A stretch of 64,000 nt of DNA from an uncultured Myxococcales bacterium (GTDB lineage: Bacteria; Myxococcota_A; Bradymonadia; UBA7976; VGTA01): assembly GCA_937146725.1 (NCBI GenBank), contig CAKZRU010000194.1:1-64000 (forward strand). Reading direction: 5' to 3'. A program made the position numbers and the translations under genes. The notes under the pieces were generated by a model. It ran no database searches and was not told where the DNA came from. It saw nothing but the letters and a program-made list of their open reading frames with translations. Each line of letters begins with the position of its first letter. Positions within the stretch are counted from its first letter, which is position 1. Below are positions 17,403 through 25,902 of the stretch, one piece after another.

Positions 17403-18455
17403 ATGACCAACAATGATCACCCAGTTTCTAGTCCTGCGATAGACTTTCGTTCTGATACCTTAACTCAACCTTCTGAAGGGATGCGTCAAGCTATGGCGCA
17501 AGCATCTGTGGGTGATGATGTTTTTGGTGAAGATCCAACAGTGAATGCCTTGCAAGCTAAAGCAGCTGAACTTATGGGGATGGAGGCCGGTTTATTTGTG
17601 CCTTCTGGCACAATGGCAAATCAAATTGCGATGTTAGCGCATTGCCGACGAGGTGATGAAGTATTAGTAGGTTGGGGAGCCCATAGTTTTTTATATGAAA
17701 GTGGCGGTGGGGCAGTGTTAGCGGGTGTTCAATTTCAGGTCGTTGGTCGCAACGGATATTTTTCTCCCTATGAATTAAAGTCAGCAATCCACAGTGAAGA
17801 TCCTTCTGGGCACTGTGCTCCTAGTACTTTGTTGATGATAGAAAACACCCATAATCGTGGAGGAGGCAAGTGGATTAGCCCTGAGCAAGTCGGCGAGTTA
17901 GCGGCGATTGCGCATCATCAAGGCTTAGCCGTACATATCGATGGGGCTCGTCTATGGAATGCCGCCGTGGCTGCAGGTAGATCACCCAAAGAATGGGGAG
18001 AGCGGGTTGATTCATTAACCTTTTGTCTATCAAAGGGCTTGGGTGCCCCTATTGGTTCAGTACTTTGTGGTTCAAAAGAATGGATTAAAAAGGCCCATCG
18101 TTATCGAAAAATGCTTGGTGGCGGCATGAGACAAGCCGGGATTATTGCCGCTGCCGGTCTGTATGCATTGGAGAATCAAGTTGATGACTTAGCTCTTGAT
18201 CATGCTCGTGCTCAGCGCTTGGCAAAGGCCTTGTCTGAATGTTCTCAAGTGGATATCAACTTGGATTCAGTGCACACCAACATCGTGCTTTTCACACCTT
18301 TAAATGTGAGCCCTAAAGAAGCCTGTGCTGCCTTAAATGATCGAGTACGGGTTTTGCCCTTTGGACAGGGACAAATCAGAGCTGTTTTACACAGAAATAT
18401 TTCAGACTCTGATCTAGAAATGGCGATAAAAGTCTTAAAAGATTATTTTGCTTAA
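17403..18455 (+). CDS. ltaE: Low-specificity L-threonine aldolase
   Basis: 350 residues from ATG 17403, preceded by GGAAAG; an in-frame ATG at 17322 would add 27 residues that match no family member, so the shorter form is preferred. PLP-dependent fold type I enzyme: the N-terminus IDFRSDTLTQPSEGMRQAM and VGDDVFGEDPTVNALQ are hallmarks of the family, HIDGARLWNAA holds the PLP-binding Asp (about residue 180), and the Schiff-base lysine is K211 in LSKGLGAPIGS. It cleaves threonine or allo-threonine to glycine and acetaldehyde. It is monocistronic or paired with the exported protein that begins 47 bases downstream. Confidence 0.93.
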   Translation: MTNNDHPVSSPAIDFRSDTLTQPSEGMRQAMAQASVGDDVFGEDPTVNALQAKAAELMGMEAGLFVPSGTMANQIAMLAHCRRGDEVLVGWGAHSFLYESGGGAVLAGVQFQVVGRNGYFSPYELKSAIHSEDPSGHCAPSTLLMIENTHNRGGGKWISPEQVGELAAIAHHQGLAVHIDGARLWNAAVAAGRSPKEWGERVDSLTFCLSKGLGAPIGSVLCGSKEWIKKAHRYRKMLGGGMRQAGIIAAAGLYALENQVDDLALDHARAQRLAKALSECSQVDINLDSVHTNIVLFTPLNVSPKEACAALNDRVRVLPFGQGQIRAVLHRNISDSDLEMAIKVLKDYFA

Positions 18456-18502
18456 ACTCTCTCAAGATCACTTAAAAATACAATAAAGAAAGGAATGCCA
18501 TT

Positions 18503-20230
18503 TTGTTCATCAAACAATATTTTCAATGGTTAAGAGTATGCCTAAACCGTTTAGCTTTATATAGCAGCTTACTATTAGCTGTTGGCGGCTTAAGCCATTC
18601 ACAAGCGCATGCTCAAGAAAGCTTTTTGGACTTAGTGCCTGCTGAAACACCATATTTTTTAGACTATAAAATGGTTGATCAAGCGATTCAGATGATGCCA
18701 AAAACACTTCCGGATATGAAGATGGATTTAACTCTGATTGACTCTGCGAGTGAAAAGTTAATGATTCTTTTTATGCAAGATTTTATGAAGCATTATAATC
18801 AAAAGACTTTGGCACAGTTGGGTCTAAAAGATATTCAGGACTTTCATATTGGGATATATGGCTTAGGGATATGGCCAGTGCTTACTCTAGCTGTAGAAAA
18901 GCAAGGCTTATTTACTCGTTGGTTTGTTAAAACAAGCAAAAAGGCAGGCTTAAAACTCAGTCAAGAAGGTCGATCTTTAAAACTGAGTTTGGCCCCGGAA
19001 GCTTCACTCATTCTTAGCTTTGTAGGCAAGAGTTGGGTCACGATTGCCTTAGTGCCCACCGAGCTCCAAAAAGAGATGCTTCCTTATTTAAATGGAACTA
19101 AGAAACCAGTAAACTCTATTCAAGACTCAGGTCAAATTACTCGATGGGCAAAAGAAATCTCTAGTGCCAAAGAGATCCTTATGGCTGTAAATGTGGAGCG
19201 TATTATTAAAACCCTTCTTGGTCGGGGCGAAGGGCTTAATAAAAGTTTTGCTATGGTTGGTGATCTGATCAGTAAAGCTGTACCCAAATCATGTGTAGAT
19301 GATTACTTGGAGTTTTCTAAAGCAATACCTTATATTTTAGGTGGCTTTAAAATGAGTTCTAAAGGGTTTGGGGGCGTGAGTTTGTTTAAGTTCTCACCTG
19401 AACTTGCTAAAGTTACACAAGGCTTTTTGGCTGAATCAAGCTATGAGCTAAAGGCGGATGGTCATCTGATCAATCTTTCTTTGGCCTTAAATCTAAAAGC
19501 GATTGTGGCGGGTATGCAGCAGTTTATGCAGGCAAAGATTGAAAAACCTTTCACCTGTCCCAATTTACTTAGATCGTTTAATCCACAAAAATTACAAATG
19601 TTACTGTCACAAGTGATGATGGTTCCTCCATTTGCTTATGATCTCATTGGCGTTTCTGTCGTTGTTAAAGAGATAAACCCTAGTCCACAAGCACAGGTGG
19701 TCATCAACGCTAAAAATGTGAGTAATCTGCTTAACATTGCTAAATCTTTTAACCCACAATTTGCGCAAGTTAAGTTACCCGCAGTAGGTGCGCCACCAGC
19801 CTTATTAGAAGGCTTACCAATTCCTCCTAATTTTAAGGTGATGGTGCAAGTTCATAAAAATGCATTAGGCCTATCTTTGGGCGCTGGGCAAAGCGAAGAC
19901 TTACAAAAAACCTTAAAGGGCAAAGCAAATCTCAATCCAAGCCTATTTAAGCTGTCATATAACTTGGGACGCTTCTTTAAAATGTTTAGTAACATGATTG
20001 AGAGCACCAAGAAGTTTAAACGAAAAAGTCAAGAGGCCAAATATAAAATGGAGCTTGAACAAGCTAAGTTAAATGGCACAAAAGCGCCAACACCACCTAA
20101 GTTTGATGATGACCTTGACCCAATAGATATGCTCCAAAAAAGTATGAGCGGCATGGTGAGCTTTAAGTTTAATTTTGACTCTCGGGGCTTTGTGGTGAAC
20201 TCTATAATGCAACCAAGTGCTCAACCGTGA
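18503..20230 (+). CDS. Exported protein of unknown function
   Basis: 575 residues with a signal peptide and an A-H-A-Q type cleavage site around residue 38. The start is a TTG; AAAGGA lies 8 bases upstream and there is no in-frame ATG before the signal peptide, so TTG is accepted. The mature part is mixed alpha/beta with few cysteines and repeated hydrophobic-basic segments. It begins with FLDLVPAETPYFLDYKMVD, a pattern seen in uncharacterised myxobacterial periplasmic proteins that resemble DUF3352-like folds; this link is weak. No catalytic motif is seen. The C-terminus holds a charged helix (EAKYKMELEQAKLNG) before a final beta segment. Confidence 0.72.
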   Translation: MFIKQYFQWLRVCLNRLALYSSLLLAVGGLSHSQAHAQESFLDLVPAETPYFLDYKMVDQAIQMMPKTLPDMKMDLTLIDSASEKLMILFMQDFMKHYNQKTLAQLGLKDIQDFHIGIYGLGIWPVLTLAVEKQGLFTRWFVKTSKKAGLKLSQEGRSLKLSLAPEASLILSFVGKSWVTIALVPTELQKEMLPYLNGTKKPVNSIQDSGQITRWAKEISSAKEILMAVNVERIIKTLLGRGEGLNKSFAMVGDLISKAVPKSCVDDYLEFSKAIPYILGGFKMSSKGFGGVSLFKFSPELAKVTQGFLAESSYELKADGHLINLSLALNLKAIVAGMQQFMQAKIEKPFTCPNLLRSFNPQKLQMLLSQVMMVPPFAYDLIGVSVVVKEINPSPQAQVVINAKNVSNLLNIAKSFNPQFAQVKLPAVGAPPALLEGLPIPPNFKVMVQVHKNALGLSLGAGQSEDLQKTLKGKANLNPSLFKLSYNLGRFFKMFSNMIESTKKFKRKSQEAKYKMELEQAKLNGTKAPTPPKFDDDLDPIDMLQKSMSGMVSFKFNFDSRGFVVNSIMQPSAQP

Positions 20231-20532
20231 CTTAAACATTAGATCCGGATATGAACTGTGTTTATTTGAGAAGATCTGGTGATAACAAAGCCTAATTAAA
20301 CTCAGTTTATGAACACCTTGCAAACACTCATGAACAAGCCCTAGTAATCAGAGCTAGAGAATAGTCAATAAGATCATTTGTGGGCGGCTTGAATAACAAA
20401 AGGTACAGGGGATGAGTTTTATTTATAACATTCGTTATTGTTTGTGTTGACATGAGCTCTTGCCGCTTGTAATAGCAGATAACAGTTGTTATGCAAACTT
20501 TGAACAAAGCCTAATGCCCAAAGGTTAAAACC
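20231..20532. other. Intergenic region of about 300 bases
   Basis: No credible gene or structured RNA is seen on either strand. The right part carries the promoter described at 20447-20475; the left part is AT-rich without strong hairpins. Confidence 0.6.
20447..20475 (+). promoter_or_regulatory. Probable sigma-70-type promoter of the cytochrome-like lipoprotein gene
   Basis: Perfect TTGACA (20447-20452), 17-base spacer, TAATAG (20470-20475). Transcription would start about 50 bases before the ATG at 20533. Confidence 0.55.
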
Positions 20533-21645
20533 ATGAGATTTACATCTAGAACATCTATCCTAATTCTTTTATCCTTAGCTACCTTTGCCTGTGGTGAGGA
20601 CTCTAGATTAGGTCAAGTACAGCAATTAGAAGATCATCAAATGAGTCGTCAAAGCCTCAATGATGGTAAGCAGGATGAAGCGCAACAAGAGCTTTATACT
20701 TATGCTGATATTCAACTCATCTGGGACCAAAAGTGTGTTTCTTGTCATAGTTATGATGCCGGTTATCCGGCTGCTGACTTGTCTTTAGAGATAGGTGATT
20801 CAGAAGAAGCTTTAGTAGATGTTTATTCTTTGCAAGCCTATGACCTACCTTTAGTCGCTCCGGGTGATCTTGAAACCTCATATTTGTGGCAAAAACTTAA
20901 TGATCAACAGTATGATGTTTATGGAAGTGGTGATGCAATGCCACCCTCATACATATCCGATGACTTTCAGCTAACAAGCAAAGAGTTTGCGTTGATCGAG
21001 GCTTGGATTTTACAAGGGGCAGGACAAAGCTTTGTCTTAAACATTGAGCCTAGCGATGAGCCGATAGAGCCCACCGATGAGCCAGTAGAGCCCACCGATG
21101 AGCCAGTAGAGCCCACCGATGAGCCAGTAGAGCCCACTGATGAGCCAGTAGAGCCCACTGATGAGCCAGTAGAGCCTAGCGATGAACCGGTAGAGCCTAG
21201 CGATGAACCGGTAGAGCCTAGCGATGAACCGGTAGAGCCAAGCGATGAGCCAGTAGAGCCAAGCGATGAGCCAGTAGAGCCAAGCGATGAGCCAGTAGAG
21301 CCAAGTGTGAATTATGAGCAAGTACAGGCGATCTATAATGGTGCTTGTACCTCTTGCCATGGTGAACCCGGTTTATTTGGTGCTTCGGGTGGCTTGAGTT
21401 TAGCTGATGGTTATTCTTATGAAGCTACGGTAAATGTAAGCTCCTCACAACAACGCAATGGTATGTATTTGATTACTCCGGGCGCACCTGAAGAAAGCTA
21501 TTTGTGGCATAAGCTTAATGATACGCACAATGAGGTTGGAGGCTCTGGACGAGGGATGTCACCGGGCTTTTTTGGTTATAATTCCCTACCTCAAGCTGAA
21601 CTTGATTTGATTGAAACTTGGATTCTTTCAGGGGCACAACCTTAA
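20533..21645 (+). CDS. Two-module c-type cytochrome-like lipoprotein with a repeat spacer
   Basis: 370 residues; lipobox T-F-A-C followed by GED. Two homologous modules of about 110 residues each carry one heme-attachment motif: CVSCH at 68-72 and CTSCH at 272-276. Each module also has an LVAPGDLETSYLWQKLND or LITPGAPEESYLWHKLND stretch, a distal Met (AMPPS, GMSPG) that could be the sixth heme ligand, and an ALIEAWILQGA or DLIETWILSGA ending. This matches the planctomycete-type cytochrome c domain. The modules are separated by twelve 7-residue units EP[TS]DEP[VI]. It is expected at the outer face of a membrane and to carry electrons or act as a sensor. The partner enzyme is unknown. Confidence 0.85.
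   Translation: MRFTSRTSILILLSLATFACGEDSRLGQVQQLEDHQMSRQSLNDGKQDEAQQELYTYADIQLIWDQKCVSCHSYDAGYPAADLSLEIGDSEEALVDVYSLQAYDLPLVAPGDLETSYLWQKLNDQQYDVYGSGDAMPPSYISDDFQLTSKEFALIEAWILQGAGQSFVLNIEPSDEPIEPTDEPVEPTDEPVEPTDEPVEPTDEPVEPTDEPVEPSDEPVEPSDEPVEPSDEPVEPSDEPVEPSDEPVEPSDEPVEPSVNYEQVQAIYNGACTSCHGEPGLFGASGGLSLADGYSYEATVNVSSSQQRNGMYLITPGAPEESYLWHKLNDTHNEVGGSGRGMSPGFFGYNSLPQAELDLIETWILSGAQP
21046..21306 (+). repeat. 21-base coding minisatellite, twelve units
   Basis: Twelve 21-base units encode EP[TS]DEP[VI], with a partial EPS at the end. Neighbouring units are identical in blocks (ACC-GAT, then ACT-GAT, then AGC-GAT-GAA, then AGC-GAT-GAG types), which shows recent expansion by slippage or unequal recombination. 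No reading frame is lost. Confidence 0.95.
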
Positions 21646-21674
21646 AAGAAAGCGATAAATGTGCAAGCAGTGAT

Positions 21675-23021
21675 TTAAAAACTACAACCACAACCACATT
21701 CATCATTAAATGCTTGGCTACCTTGAGGGCAATCAAAGGTAATTCGGCTACATGCCTCAGGGCTTCGACTAATATAGCGTGCTTCATTTTCATTTAGGCA
21801 AGAGGTATTTAGACAGCCACAGCCACAGGGTCCACTAAAGCTTTCTCCATCACCACAGTCAATATCACCGATAAGACGACAGGCTTCAGGGTCGTAGGAA
21901 ATATATTCAGCGCCGTTAAACTCGTCCGGACACAGCTGTTCGATATCCAAGCATTCTAGATACACATCTTGAAAGTCTTGTAATAGAAAGGGCAGTTCAA
22001 AGCATGAGCCAAAGGCACATAGTTCTTGTGGACCCCACTCTTGACACATACGGCCACAGGCTTCTTGGACGCTTTGCAGCTCGTCATCGCTACATTGGTC
22101 GGTAAAACAAGAACTGAGCTCATTACAAAGCAAGTTACAGTCATTTTGGATTGCCGGATCATCACAGAACCAATCGCTTTGACAGGTACCTTCATAATTG
22201 AGTGGTACACCGACACATTCACGTAGGCAAGCATTGTTATAAGTTGCTCCATCAAGACCGCATTGAGGATCATAGATGTCGGGACATTCACATTGGCTTT
22301 CACAGGGACGATAATTAAATTGACCACTACAAGAAGCTAAGCACTCGTTAGCATACCGTTGACCATCAGGTGTACATACCGGAAACTCTGGCGCATTGGC
22401 ACATTCGGCTTCACAATCATAAATGTAGCAACCACAGCCACATTCATCAAAATAGTACTCAGCATTTGGAGGACAGTCATAGTCGATGAACTCACATTCT
22501 TCAGGAGAGTCAGAAATATACTCAACTTCCGGATTAGGTTCTATGCAGTCAAACCTTGGTTCACACTCTCCAAAATAGGCAATTTCTCTACCATAACAGT
22601 CGATTTCACACTCATTGCCATATGTGTAGCCATCTATACCGCAAACCGGATCATATACAGAGTCACATTCGCAGGGAGGTGGATTATCAGGGTCAGGTAT
22701 ACATTCGCAATCTAAAAGCGAAAAACCCTGAGGGCACTGAGCGACATCACAGTCATCAGGTGGACGGACATCACGGGGAGGACTCATATCAATGACTACC
22801 GTTTCTCCCCCGATTTCTCCTCCGATTCCTCCTCCCATGCTTTCTCCGCCCATGATTTCTCCTCCAGCGACTACGATGGAACCGGCTTCGGTGCCAGCGG
22901 AGCTTTCGTCTTCGGACTCTAAGCCTTTTTCAATCACACAGCCTGAAAGAGCTAAACTACAGTATAAAGTCATGAAACATAGTGGTGAAATGACTTGTTT
23001 AAAGGGTAAGCATATAGACAT
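21675..23021 (-). CDS. Kazal-type, Cys-rich lipoprotein
   Basis: 448 residues; signal peptide with lipobox A-L-S-G-C, then a Gly/Glu-rich linker (AGGEIMGGESMGGG). The mature part contains three Kazal-like modules, recognisable by CxxxYDPVCGxDGxTYxNxC (DSVYDPVCGIDGYTYGNEC, PEFPVCTPDGQRYANEC, DIYDPQCGLDGATYNNAC), separated by modules ending in ECGCGC. Kazal domains usually inhibit serine proteases; in bacteria most are untested. A four-helix Cys segment (CNLLCNELSSC, CSDDELQSVQEAC) lies between the third Kazal module and the last CGCGC units. It is convergent with the cytochrome-like gene (29 bases apart) and follows the PAP2 gene by 45 bases. Confidence 0.86.
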   Translation of the reverse strand: MSICLPFKQVISPLCFMTLYCSLALSGCVIEKGLESEDESSAGTEAGSIVVAGGEIMGGESMGGGIGGEIGGETVVIDMSPPRDVRPPDDCDVAQCPQGFSLLDCECIPDPDNPPPCECDSVYDPVCGIDGYTYGNECEIDCYGREIAYFGECEPRFDCIEPNPEVEYISDSPEECEFIDYDCPPNAEYYFDECGCGCYIYDCEAECANAPEFPVCTPDGQRYANECLASCSGQFNYRPCESQCECPDIYDPQCGLDGATYNNACLRECVGVPLNYEGTCQSDWFCDDPAIQNDCNLLCNELSSCFTDQCSDDELQSVQEACGRMCQEWGPQELCAFGSCFELPFLLQDFQDVYLECLDIEQLCPDEFNGAEYISYDPEACRLIGDIDCGDGESFSGPCGCGCLNTSCLNENEARYISRSPEACSRITFDCPQGSQAFNDECGCGCSF

Positions 23022-23066
23022 TATACATTCTTTCTAAGTAACTGTTTTGGTTTACTTTTATGCTAT

Positions 23067-23978
23067 CTAACGTTGACGAACTTGTCCATACTGATCAAAG
23101 TGTAAGTGATAACTCAATAATGCGGATCCCGCACCAATCAGGGCTCCGGTTAAGGTATCACTCAGCCAGTGACGCTGATCTTTAATCCGGCTATACATCA
23201 CCAATGAGCTTAAAGCTGTGGCACTAACATAGGGTAAAAAGCGTCCAAGCATGTATCGAGCAAAAGGAGTATGATTTTTTAAGGGACCATGAACCAAGGC
23301 ATCACTGATGTCAGCTGCAATAAAGAATGAACTAGCCGCAATCGCTGTGGAATGACCACTTGGAAAGGAAAGAAGCTGTTCTGAGCGACTCATATTCACA
23401 CCGCTTGCATCAATTTCCCCAGTACGACTTCGGCTGACATAAGGGCGTTCTCTACCCACTAAATGCTTGAGAAAAGTAGTGCTAAACATCGACCAAGATA
23501 GCGCTTGGCTAAAGGCGACCGCTTCATGGGGATAAGCGCCATAAAAACCTTGCTGAGGTTGAATAAGAGCGCCTCCCACATAATAAGCAAGACCTAAGGC
23601 AGGAACAATGTAGCCAGTATAATCGGGTACACCTCCCAGCCATTGTTCCTGTGGATTAAAGTTTGTATTCGCCCAACGTGAAAACCTTAAGTCATTAGAT
23701 CCTTCTGCCGGTGGTCCCATACTTGGACCATGAGGACCAAGCCATGCCTCCCCCCAAATACTTAAAAGGCCTACACCAATTAAAGCGCCGGTACTTAAGC
23801 TCAGCTCAGTCGGACTAAAACTGTCTTTAAGATCCGGCCTCACCTGACTAAAACTATGCAGAGGCATGAGCAGCAATACAGATAACAGACTTAAGCTGAT
23901 CAAGGCTTGGCGCCATACCTTTGCTTTGATACAATCTACTGGGCTTGGGACTAAAATGTCTTGGTTGATGGTGCGCAT
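23067..23978 (-). CDS. PAP2-family phosphatase
   Basis: 303 residues with an N-terminal signal or first membrane helix and further hydrophobic helices. All three acid phosphatase motifs are present: KHLVGRERP (K171..R178P179), PSGH (206-209) and SRIKDQRHWLSD (S263 to D274, with catalytic H270). These enzymes remove phosphate from lipids such as phosphatidic acid, undecaprenyl diphosphate or lipid A; the exact substrate cannot be read. A long periplasmic segment before the first motif is larger than in compact PgpB-type enzymes. AAGGAG stands upstream of ATG 23978. It follows the SulP gene by 45 bases, probably in one transcript. Confidence 0.9.
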   Translation of the reverse strand: MRTINQDILVPSPVDCIKAKVWRQALISLSLLSVLLLMPLHSFSQVRPDLKDSFSPTELSLSTGALIGVGLLSIWGEAWLGPHGPSMGPPAEGSNDLRFSRWANTNFNPQEQWLGGVPDYTGYIVPALGLAYYVGGALIQPQQGFYGAYPHEAVAFSQALSWSMFSTTFLKHLVGRERPYVSRSRTGEIDASGVNMSRSEQLLSFPSGHSTAIAASSFFIAADISDALVHGPLKNHTPFARYMLGRFLPYVSATALSSLVMYSRIKDQRHWLSDTLTGALIGAGSALLSYHLHFDQYGQVRQR

Positions 23979-24023
23979 ATAGTGAATACTCCTTTAGCCT
24001 TCACTATATAACGGATAACCACC

Positions 24024-25787
24024 TTAGTCTATGCAGTCAGAAGGCCCAAACTCTTCTTCCTCAACCGATAGGCCTTGATCGACAGCTTCTCTGTGTCGTA
24101 GTGCAGCTTGAACTGCATCATGAACTTCATAGAAAAGGTGTCCAGATCCCAACAGTTCAGCAATTCCCGCTGCTTCCATCACTTGTAAAACAGAGCCCTT
24201 TACATGAGAAATCATGACTTCAACACCATTGTTGCGAAGACTTTTAATCATTTCGTTAAAGGCATCAGCCGCGGTGGAATCTAAGGCATTCATACTTGAG
24301 GCATCAATTACTAAAGCGACGGTTTCTTGCATGCTTAGTTTATCGGTTAGAGAGTCTTTAAGGTGATTAACATTCCCAAAAAAGAACTGCGCATCCATAC
24401 GAGTAATGAGAATACGATCAAAGGTTTCAGCCTCGGGGAAATGTTCAACACTGCGATAACTGTTGGTATTGGGTAAACGGCCCAGAGTGGCTACATCGGG
24501 TCTTGTTGAACAGTAAACAAGCCAAAGTAACGAAGCTAAAACACCCACCACAATCCCACTAGATACACCGATAAAAAGCGTCGCTAAAAAGGTAATCATG
24601 CAAATCACTAGATCATCGCGTTTAATCTCCCAAAGGTGCTTAATTTCTTCCACATCAATTAAAGAAACAACAGCAACAAGTATAATAGCGGCTAAGATCG
24701 GCTTGGGTAAAAAGGCGAATGGTTCAGTTAAAAAGGCGAGGGTAATCCCAATGACAAAGGCAGTGATCACATTCGCTAAGGGACTTTTAGCTCCCGCTTG
24801 GGCATTGACCGCTGTACGAGAGAGCGCACCACCTACTACACAGCCCGAAGTAAAAGCAGAACCAACATTGGACATCCCTAAAGAAATTAATTCTTGAGAG
24901 GGTGAGATTTGATAACGATTTTGTCGTGCATAGACTTTGGCAGCCGAAATTGACTCCATAAAAGCAACCAAGGCGACCGCAAAGCTTGTGGGTGCCAGAC
25001 TTTGAATCATTTCCCAATCTAAATGCTTGGGCATTTGAAAACTAGGAAGTCCACTAGGAATTGAACCCAAAATGGGTACTCCAAGACTGTTGAAATCTAA
25101 TAAATAAGAGGAAATAATCCCAACTAAAACAACAATAATTGCACTGGGTGCTTGAGGGGATAACTTTTTAATACCTAATAAGGCCAACATGGCAAGAAGA
25201 CCCACTACCAAAGTTGTTACCTGCACATTCCCAAAGTGAGTAAATAAGTACCAAACTTGTTCATGGGGAGCCACATCACCAGGAATGCTAAAACCAACTA
25301 GATGCTGAAGCTGAGAAGCACCAATGACGAGTGCCGCCGCCGCAGTAAACCCTGTTACGACCGGATGAGAAAGAAGGTTCACTACACCGCCCAATTTAAG
25401 AACACCCATCAGCAGCTGAATCACACCCACCAACAAAGTCATAAGGATCGCAATAGTAAGCTTATTGTCTTCGGAGAGAGAGTGTGCGGCGAGTAGCTGT
25501 TGAATCCCAGCGGCCATAAGCAGGGAAGCCATGGCGACCGGACCTACTGATAACTGCCGAGAGGAACCGAGCAAGGTATAAATGATCAGAGGTAAAACCG
25601 AGGCATACAAGCCGACAATTGGATCTAAACCTGCCAAAAGTGCATAGGCCATTCCTTGTGGAATAAGCATGACAGCTGTGGTAATTCCGGCACTTAAGTC
25701 GCTACTAAAGGTTTCCTTTTTATAGTCTTTTAGCCAAGCCAAAGGTGGAAATATTTGTTCCCAAAACAGCTTGTTGTTTTCGGTCAT
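24024..25787 (-). CDS. SulP-family anion transporter with STAS domain
   Basis: 587 residues. The membrane part (about residues 15-420) shows the SulP signature: DLSAGITTAVMLIPQGMAYALLAG near the start, GLYASVLPLIIYTLLGSSRQLSVGP, and a Ser/Gly-rich AFTSGCVVGGALSRTAVNAQAGAKS segment. The C-terminal 140 residues are a cytoplasmic STAS domain (ILITRMDAQFFFGN, LVIDASSMNALDSTAADAF). Family members move sulfate, bicarbonate or other anions with Na+ or H+. Sulfate would suit the nearby cysE; bicarbonate is equally possible. GAGGAG lies 6 bases before the ATG. Confidence 0.93.
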   Translation of the reverse strand: MTENNKLFWEQIFPPLAWLKDYKKETFSSDLSAGITTAVMLIPQGMAYALLAGLDPIVGLYASVLPLIIYTLLGSSRQLSVGPVAMASLLMAAGIQQLLAAHSLSEDNKLTIAILMTLLVGVIQLLMGVLKLGGVVNLLSHPVVTGFTAAAALVIGASQLQHLVGFSIPGDVAPHEQVWYLFTHFGNVQVTTLVVGLLAMLALLGIKKLSPQAPSAIIVVLVGIISSYLLDFNSLGVPILGSIPSGLPSFQMPKHLDWEMIQSLAPTSFAVALVAFMESISAAKVYARQNRYQISPSQELISLGMSNVGSAFTSGCVVGGALSRTAVNAQAGAKSPLANVITAFVIGITLAFLTEPFAFLPKPILAAIILVAVVSLIDVEEIKHLWEIKRDDLVICMITFLATLFIGVSSGIVVGVLASLLWLVYCSTRPDVATLGRLPNTNSYRSVEHFPEAETFDRILITRMDAQFFFGNVNHLKDSLTDKLSMQETVALVIDASSMNALDSTAADAFNEMIKSLRNNGVEVMISHVKGSVLQVMEAAGIAELLGSGHLFYEVHDAVQAALRHREAVDQGLSVEEEEFGPSDCID

Positions 25788-25902
25788 TTAGACTCCTCAC
25801 ATATGACTTTATTCTATAGCTAAGAATAAAGCGGTGCAATAGTTTTGTTATTCAGAAGCAAACTATGCATCCTTTGTGAGGTCGGGTCAATCATTCTTAT
25901 GA

